A stretch of DNA of 36,299 nucleotides, taken from positions 185,870,030-185,906,328 of the forward strand of contig CM044488.1 of the NCBI GenBank assembly GCA_024364805.1. The letters run 5' to 3'. Made by a program: the position numbers and the translations under genes. Below, piece after piece: positions 30,777 to 36,299 of this stretch (its first letter is position 1; the number at the start of each line of letters is the position of its first letter). The stretch is from Euprymna scolopes. Lineage: Eukaryota; Mollusca; Cephalopoda; Sepiida; Sepiolidae. The notes below the pieces were generated by a model. The model was not told the origin of the DNA and did not search any database. It saw nothing but the letters and a program-made list of their open reading frames with translations.

Positions 30777-30943
30777 TCTATATATCTATAAAAGTGAAAA
30801 TGTCTGTCCGTCTTTTCACTATGGTAGTTAAGGAAGACTATTATACAGAAAGGCATTCACACTTTTTAATATATACATATGCACATAACCTTAGTACATA
30901 GTACAGTACATAGAGCCCAAGCAAAGCCGGGCGGAACTGCTAG
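30777..30943 (+). mobile_element. Short non-autonomous Helitron-type element, 167 bp
   Basis: It starts TCTATATATCTATAAAAG, as does the 527-bp copy at 21586, and ends GCCCAAGCAAAGCCGGGC (30915-30932), a hairpin-forming GC block, then AACTGCTAG followed by T (30935-30944). TC at the start, a hairpin about 10 bases before the end, and CTAG between A/T-type target bases are the Helitron signs. A GATA-type microsatellite (TCTA repeats, 30758-30776) lies directly before it, so the exact 5' edge could be shifted by a few TCTA units. Confidence 0.85.
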
Positions 30944-31109
30944 TTTGAAATAAAATTGAAAATATTTTAACAGTTTGAATAAGAAGTCGTTTCTAGCTTT
31001 AAAATCCAGTCCAATAGAGTCTGAGCTATTTTGAAATTAGTTGAGTTTTGTGTTGGGCTGAGGTATGCTTTGTGCAGTTTTAGGAGGCCCACCCTCCTAG
31101 GGTTTACTG
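30944..31109. other. Short unassigned stretch
   Basis: No feature recognised. Confidence 0.4.
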
Positions 31110-31610
31110 TCTCTTTCTGTTGTTATTTCATTCCAAACAAGGCAAAGAGCCACTTAGTCGTAAGCGGCTACTATTTGGGACCAGATTTGCAGGGATACTA
31201 TTTGGGCAGCAAGATGTCTATTTGCATTACACTTGAATTTCTGCATGTCAGTACAGTCAGGGAAACAGGGAACTGGGATGGAATTCGAAAGTGCAGCAGT
31301 CTGAGGGAAAAGGCTATTCGAGTAGAAGGCTTTACTGCATCTAGGGTTCTCTATAGTGTAGGAGTGGGATTTTGCTACCTTTCGGGTTTCTTCATGGTAT
31401 TGTCGTTGAGGAGGTACTAGTGCTTTGAGTTCATAGAGTACTTACCATTGAGATACTTGTTAAACAGGCACAGGAGTTTAATTGATAGTTTAGGACCTAT
31501 TAGGTTGGCGATTCTGTTTTGAACCTTGTCCAGGAGCAAGAGACTAATGGTAGATACACCAATCCAGATGTAATAATAATACTCCATTAGTGGGACCTGT
31601 GGAAATTCAA
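31110..31610 (-). mobile_element. LINE 3' end, minus strand, second subfamily
   Basis: Minus-strand reading: LMEYYYYIWIGVSTISLLLL, DKVQNRIANLIGPKLS (about 31565-31490), CLFNKYLNGKYSMN, then the C-terminal part in other frames. The tail ends CCAAACAAGGCAAAGAGCC (31133-31151 on the plus strand), the mark of this subfamily. The 129-codon plus-strand open frame 31031-31420 is the antisense shadow of this LINE. Confidence 0.9.
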
Positions 31611-31730
31611 CAGGGGATTCATTCATATGTAATATATTGATGTTGGCATTCTGTAGATGTTCAGTGTGAATAGAGACATGCTGATATTATTGTAGCTTTT
31701 TTGTTAAAACTGAAAAAGTATTTATCTAAG

Positions 31731-31765
31731 CTAGCAGGGACGCCCGGCATAGCCCGGTTGTAAAG
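31731..31765 (-). mobile_element. Helitron-type 3' end, minus strand
   Basis: CTAGCAGGGACGCCCGGC then ATAGCCCGG. On the minus strand this is CCGGGCTATGCCGGGC, GTCCCTGCTAG, the standard hairpin-plus-CTAG end. The element should extend toward higher coordinates, but I find no matching TC..TATA 5' end before the LINE at 32105. Confidence 0.7.
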
Positions 31766-31860
31766 TACGCTTAAATATGATATTTTAATTCTTGCAGATT
31801 TCGTATATATTATTATAGAGTTAATGTTCTTCCGATTTTTATATATTATAAAGTTGCGGT

Positions 31861-32000
31861 TTCAGTAATAAAAAAAATATATCCATATGATTTGGGTGCA
31901 TCAGCTAGAATCGAAACCGAAACCAAAACTTGCATAAAAATATATGTATATTTATATAACTTAAGTTCCTTCAGCTATAATCGAAACCGAAACCAAAACT
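31861..32000. repeat. 70-bp tandem duplication with GAAACCGAAACC core
   Basis: TCAGCTAGAATCGAAACCG at 31901 recurs as TCAGCTATAATCGAAACCG at 31971, exactly 70 bases apart; the 30-base cores differ at one position. The preceding 40 bases are weakly similar and AT-rich. Confidence 0.9.
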
Positions 32001-32104
32001 TATGAAGGATTCTTGGTAAAATTATTTATTACAAGAAATGGAAGTCCAGAACAAATTGAACGACACACAAAATAAATCACACACACTATCGTATTAATAT
32101 ATAG
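32001..32104. other. Short unassigned stretch
   Basis: AT-rich spacer with no feature. Confidence 0.4.
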
Positions 32105-32870
32105 ATGCATGAGCGAACCGTGGCCTAGGAGTGATACAGGATACTCTCAGATGTGTGTAGCCATTTAGCAAGGTAGAGAGAGTCCAACCTCCTCGCAGTA
32201 GCATTGGCAATTACTTCAATGTATTTGTTCCAATTCATATTGTCTGTGAAGCTTCATGGAAATGCTTTCAAGCATTGTATCATTAGCTTTAGTAATCAGT
32301 GGTTAAGAAGTTTTCTTGTAATTATTAAAGGAAATAAGCTTAGTGTTGGCAGCATTGAACTTTACCAACCAGTTATGACCTTATTCCACTACAGACTGGA
32401 AGTCATCCTCTAGAGTTTTAGCAATTCTCTTAGATATGTGTCGATTAGTTTTACTCCTGTGTCTGTTATAGAGCATGGTGCCATCAGCAAATATCCCCGT
32501 CCCAGAGAAATTTTATCAGGGAGGTCGTTTATGAATATTAAGAATAATTAAGAACAACCTGGATTTTTCTCTTATTTAAAAGGATTTGATTATGTTAAGT
32601 ATACTATAGAATTTGATTTTCATGAGAAGACGATCGTGCCAAACTCTATCAGATGCCTTAGGTATGTCTAGGGCTATGGACCTAGCTTCTCTTGCCTTAT
32701 CCAGTGCTTGGTATATAATTCAGAGACTACAGTTAGGATATCTGCAGTAGAACGGGCTTGCCTAAATCCATACTGTTGGTTGGATAAAAGTTTATTGTCT
32801 CTAAGGTGGCTAATATGAAAAAAAGAAGTATGAAAGTCGGGCGATAGGCAGAGCCTATTTACTCCTTAAG
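32105..32870 (-). mobile_element. LINE RT fragment, minus strand
   Basis: Minus-strand reading from about 32800: LRDNKLLSNQQYGFRQARS, TADILTVVSE (RT block before motif A). Motif A is decayed, with DIPKASDRVWH-like residues across frames at about 32680-32640. Then IFINDLPDKISLG and a FADGTMLYNRHR line (about 32495-32460), where FADD has lost its second Asp. WLVKFNAANTKLISF-like residues follow, and LYLAKWLHTSESILYHS (about 32190-32130) from the post-RT part. A deletion removes much of the region between motifs A and B. It lacks a 3' tail on its left side. Confidence 0.82.
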
Positions 32871-33244
32871 CAGTTTAGGTTTTAAAACCGGTAATTTGTT
32901 TGAGTCACCAGCTCTAGGAAGGTCGTGGACCAGGATTATAGAGGGGTTTCTCCGTTTCGTTGGAAAGAACGTAAATACTAACAAATATTGTTTTTTTTTG
33001 GTTTTTTTTACTATGTTTGCTTTCCTAGTGAGAACCGCATATTACAGATTTGAAGATAAAGAAGCGTGAATTCTAACCCTGGCCTTACTGGGACAGATTG
33101 CATTCTCAACATATTTCTTTGTTCTAATATTATTTCGAAGTCAATTGTATTGGCACACATCAAGCTACAATTGTTTATCTGAAATGATCCACAGGAATGA
33201 TTCCAGCTTAGCAAAAACAGCATAGAAAATGTAGGCAGTTTTTT
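32871..33244. other. Unassigned stretch between LINE fragments
   Basis: No clear feature. A 70-codon minus-strand open frame (33011-33223) has no motif I recognise. Confidence 0.4.
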
Positions 33245-33545
33245 GTACTTTTATTCACCTCAAACAAGGTATATTGTTAATGAGACTTAAGTGATTATGT
33301 AGTATCCTAAATGGGAGTTGTGCAGTCAGTGGATAATTTTTTTGTCATTATTAGACATGTACAATGAAGGTTGGGATTTTGCTATTAGTCGTGCTTCTTG
33401 AGCGTATTTACATTGAGGAGATACAATCATCAGAACACATTCTGTGGACGTATTTGTAAAACAAGCACAATGGTGCAACATTGTGATTATGAGGCAAGAG
33501 TTGAAGCTTAATCACGTGATAGGAAGTAATTGAAGACTGATATCA
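33245..33545 (-). mobile_element. Very old LINE 3' end, second subfamily
   Basis: Words shared with the 18110 and 31110 copies remain in order: CACCTCAAACAAGGTATA (33257), TTGAGGAGATACAATCATCAG (33412), GTGGACGTATTTGTAAAAC (33445), AAGCACAATGGTGCAACA and GAAGCTTAATCACGTGATAGG. The copy is too decayed for a protein reading. Confidence 0.65.
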
Positions 33546-35008
33546 AAATCAGAATTTTATCAAGCCACGCGTTATGTAAGACTGAAAAATAAATACTGCT
33601 AAAACTTGTTAACTTTTCAGAATCTGCTACAAAATAAGGAATTAAAGTTCAATTCATGTAAAGAAATGAAATTAAAGTCGCTGGAAAGAGTGGGTTTTGG
33701 TCTGCATGTTTGCTTTAATACATTTGATTAATAATTACTTGAGAATATTTTTTTTTGCTTATATGTGTGGAAATCATTTTGTTAAGCCCAAATACTTACA
33801 TATTTACATATAAATATTGAAACAATTTTTTTCTTTTATCTTTTGTCTAATCCGTAGAAATTCATTATCATGCTTGCATTTGACAATAATCTCATTTTTT
33901 ATATCACAGTTCCTGTCTTCCTGAATAGGTAACCATTGTGCATTTTGTTCCAGTCTATACAACAAACTGGTAGCAGAAATTTGGTATTTTTACGTCTCTG
34001 TCATAAATTAGCAATTACTGTATATTATTCATACTATACTATTGGCCAGTAAATAAAATCATTGCTAAAGATTAATAGATTTATTCATTTAATTTGAAAA
34101 GTGCTCAACAACTGTCGCTGTAGAAAATAAAAACTAGTTTGATAGATAAGCCTGGCATTTTTTCATTTATTTTATTTAAGTAAATTTTAAAAATGCACAT
34201 TTAAAAGTAGATTTTGTTTAATCAAAAACAAAATCACAAAGTTTATCAGTTGCCTTAGACATGAAGCCTGAATCGTTCTTTTGTTTTGAGGTGAACAGTC
34301 GATGGTCATCCAATTTTGTCAAAAGCTAGACAATCTTGCCAAAATACCATTCACTCTGGGGCTCGACATTATTTAGATGATCCTCAAATTGTTTAAAAAG
34401 GTTTTTATTTATCAAAAGAGTTATCGTTCGTAGTAGGACAACATTAAAAGATAATCAAAAAATTCTTCATTTATAAAGCGGCATCATTTCAAGCTCAAAT
34501 TGTGAGGTTAAACTTTACACAAAAGAAGAACATTAGTTTCTAATATATTGATCAAGATTAGGATAGAAACGTAAGGTTAACTAATTTGTATATTGCTTTG
34601 CAAAAGAACGTATCAAATTGATATTCTACAAATTAAAACTAAACCAATAATCAAAATATAAGCTTGGCTTAAAGGTTGGAAGTGCGTTAGGATTAGAATT
34701 AAGCAGAGATCCTCATTCACACCCCAGCCATGCTGGGTGTCCTACAAACATTATTTGAGAAACGTACATAAAGAAGATGCTATCTTTTCTGTTTTGTAAT
34801 GTTTCGTATAAAATATGTTGTTGTTTGTCTATTTGTATATTATTAATGCAAGTTTTATTAAAGAATGCAAAACTTTGTTTTTTGATGTTCTTTTAGTGAT
34901 TTTATCTGGTTGCTGTGTAAGTTTTGCTGTTTTGGGTTAGCTGATGTATTGTGTATTTTTTCGCTAAACATTTTTAATCCTCACGGGTCATCTTCATATC
35001 ATATTGTA
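33546..35008. other. Unassigned AT-rich stretch
   Basis: No confident feature. A minus-strand stretch at 34390-34220 can be read as about 55 residues with few stops, but I cannot assign it. Confidence 0.4.
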
Positions 35009-35636
35009 CAGGGTGGTTGCTAAAAACACAGTAAATTTGAGGTTGTCCATTTTACTGTTTATATTTTATTTTGTTTTATTTTGATTGCTTATTCACGTTT
35101 TCGATTTCGATATCCACGGAGGCAACAGAAAAAAACTTTCAGACTTTCGAAGATGAATTAAAAAAAATGGAAATTCGACTTGGAGGCTGACAAATTGTCT
35201 AAGTGTGTTCACGAATTTTTGTAACGATTACAAAACATCACTTCGAAAATGTTCCTATTTACTTGCCTCCCCACGAGGGCAGAGTTGGACACAAGATCGG
35301 TTTTTAATGTGGTGAAAATCCATCTCCCCAAAACGGGGAACTCTGCATGGGAACAAAAATAAAGATTGTCTGAGTCATGAAGGATTTCTCCTCCACTGAC
35401 CGAAGACAGATAAGGTGAAGTGTAGCATCAGAACAGATACTACACTGGGATCTAGGTCCGGTTGTTGCAATTTTGAAACGAGAAGGTCCTGAATGAGCTG
35501 TTATATATAAATTATATAGATATAATGACCACTAAAAACCAACGCCTCATCCCCCCCCCAAAAAAAACAATTTTTCCTTTTTTATAAAAAATAAATTATC
35601 ATTTAACAAATTCCAGCTTTTTTATCGGCCATCCTG
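35009..35636. mobile_element. Tc1/mariner-like MITE with nested repeat
   Basis: CAGGGTGGTTGCTAAAAAC at 35009 and, inward from 35636, CAGGATGGCCGATAAAAAAG form inverted ends of about 20 bases with a few mismatches. TA lies just outside both (35007-35008 and 35637-35638). There is no transposase. A stem-loop repeat copy (35250-35450) lies inside. The modest length of the ends leaves some doubt. Confidence 0.65.
35250..35450 (+). repeat. Stem-loop repeat, copy 4, best preserved
   Basis: The order of words is TTGCCTCCCCACGAGGGCAG, TTTTTAATGTGGTG, a small TCCCC/GGGGA hairpin (35323-35340), GGAACAAAAATAAAG, GAAGGATTTCTCCTCCACTG, CCGAAGACAGATAAGG and the terminal hairpin. GTGTAGCATC (35420-35429) pairs with GATACTACAC (35436-35445) with one mismatch. 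No protein is encoded. Confidence 0.85.
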
Positions 35637-35800
35637 TAGTACAATGGTTGCTCTAGTTAAATCGTAACTTCCCCCTTTTTTCTTTCATTTATATATAATA
35701 TAAAACAAACACCTAAAGAAAACTGAATATCAACAACAAAATATCATTTCTCAATGTATATATAGACTCCAATTATAAAGATAAATCTGATACTTCTATA
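35637..35800. other. Short unassigned stretch
   Basis: AT-rich spacer between the MITE and the mariner derivative. Confidence 0.4.
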
Positions 35801-36220
35801 CACGAGGCACGTTCCAAAAGTAATGCCTCCTATGTTTTATTCCGCCTGAATGAATCAGAAGGTATTGCAAATTTCACTGTTATGATGACTGAACTTATGC
35901 ATTCATGACCTGAAAGTTTTATCTCTAATTCAAATATTAAGGATGTGAAACTCCAAGAAAGCAACCTCTGTTATGAGCGTGCGTCAGAAGCAGAGATGTG
36001 TCACTCACTGAATTCCTTCATGCAGAAAAAAATTAATCGATCAACATTCACCAGCGCCTATTGAACGTTTACGTGCATATAAAATTGTGGTGACTATGCA
36101 GAAAAATAAATTCTTAATCACAGAAGATCGCTCGTTTTAATGCTAACACTCCCGTCTTCGTAGTTCTTCAACCTTTTACTTAGACAAAAACTAGCATACC
36201 TTACTTTTGGAACGATCATT
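35801..36220 (+). mobile_element. Deleted mariner derivative, about 420 bp
   Basis: The left end CACGAGGCACGTTCCAAAAG and TAATGCC (35801) is matched by the right end, which read inward from 36220 gives ATGATCGTTCCAAAAG and TAAGG. TA-rich flanks are present. Inside, a short plus-strand piece (about 35985-36105) resembles a mariner N-terminus: RQKQRC, a HQRLLNVY line at about 36048-36073, and a GDYA-like end. The catalytic domain is gone. It is a fourth mariner lineage by its ends. Confidence 0.8.
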
Positions 36221-36280
36221 ATATAAAAGGCTAGCAAGAAATGAATTCTGCCTCTTTAATTTCCGAAATAAATATCCCCA

Positions 36281-36299
36281 ATATATATATATATATATA
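36281..36299. repeat. AT dinucleotide run at window end
   Basis: Alternating TA bases up to the window end; simple sequence. Confidence 0.9.

Noticed and set aside
31031-31420. 129-codon plus-strand open frame
   Set aside because: It is the antisense of a minus-strand LINE 3' end whose own reading gives recognisable Pol motifs.
34220-34390. Minus-strand stretch that could be a hAT or other transposase relic
   Set aside because: About 55 residues with stops and no diagnostic motif; I could not tell it from chance.

Overview
The window looks like intergenic or deep intronic DNA from a large, repeat-rich animal genome. It is AT-rich, has long AT and CA microsatellites, and carries no bacterial operon structure and no host exon that I can defend. 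Every protein-like stretch I could assign is a decayed transposable-element gene. The mix (jockey/CR1-like LINEs, several mariner lineages, short Helitron-type elements with a GCAAAGCC(GGG) 3' hairpin, tRNA-like SINEs, foldbacks) fits a marine mollusc, most likely a cephalopod. That assignment rests on my memory of such repeats and is an inference.

Layout. 1-1727: AT-rich DNA with an AAT-rich minisatellite. 1729-4450: the longest LINE copy, minus strand, with endonuclease, linker, reverse transcriptase and C-terminal remnants. 4451-8540: mostly unassigned, with a possible coding remnant at 4748-5100 and a clean 34-bp tandem array at 6097-6365. 8540-9296: a plus-strand LINE fragment with a 208-codon open RT segment. 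10707-12010: a LINE 3' end split by a mariner (10836-11759). 12111-13390: Helitron-type end(s), T-rich DNA, a LINE 3' tail and a tRNA-like SINE. 13733-13814: (AC)n. 14630-15330: an internally deleted mariner. 15600-18600: three LINE fragments, a duplicated repeat and a 65-bp palindrome. 19880-24790: a repeat family ending in a stem-loop, a 527-bp Helitron-type element and a second CA array. 25008-28710: LINE ends, a 55-bp-arm hairpin, a foldback element and a near full-length mariner lying almost against it. 30640-33545: a SINE-like unit, a 167-bp Helitron-type element, a 70-bp duplication and three LINE fragments. 35009-36220: a Tc/mariner-like MITE that appears to hold a copy of the stem-loop repeat, then a short mariner derivative.

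There is no set of genes acting together here. The interest lies in the layers of insertion, in terminal stem-loops kept across copies, and in several strong inverted repeats that could fold as RNA or DNA. At least four mariner lineages are recognisable, with different TIRs and different kinds of decay, and at least two LINE subfamilies with different 3' ends. I saw no convincing evidence of an undescribed functional system. The best candidates for a closer look are the recurrent stem-loop repeat, the 26021-26139 hairpin, the foldback at 27034-27476 and the LINE 3'-end hairpin.
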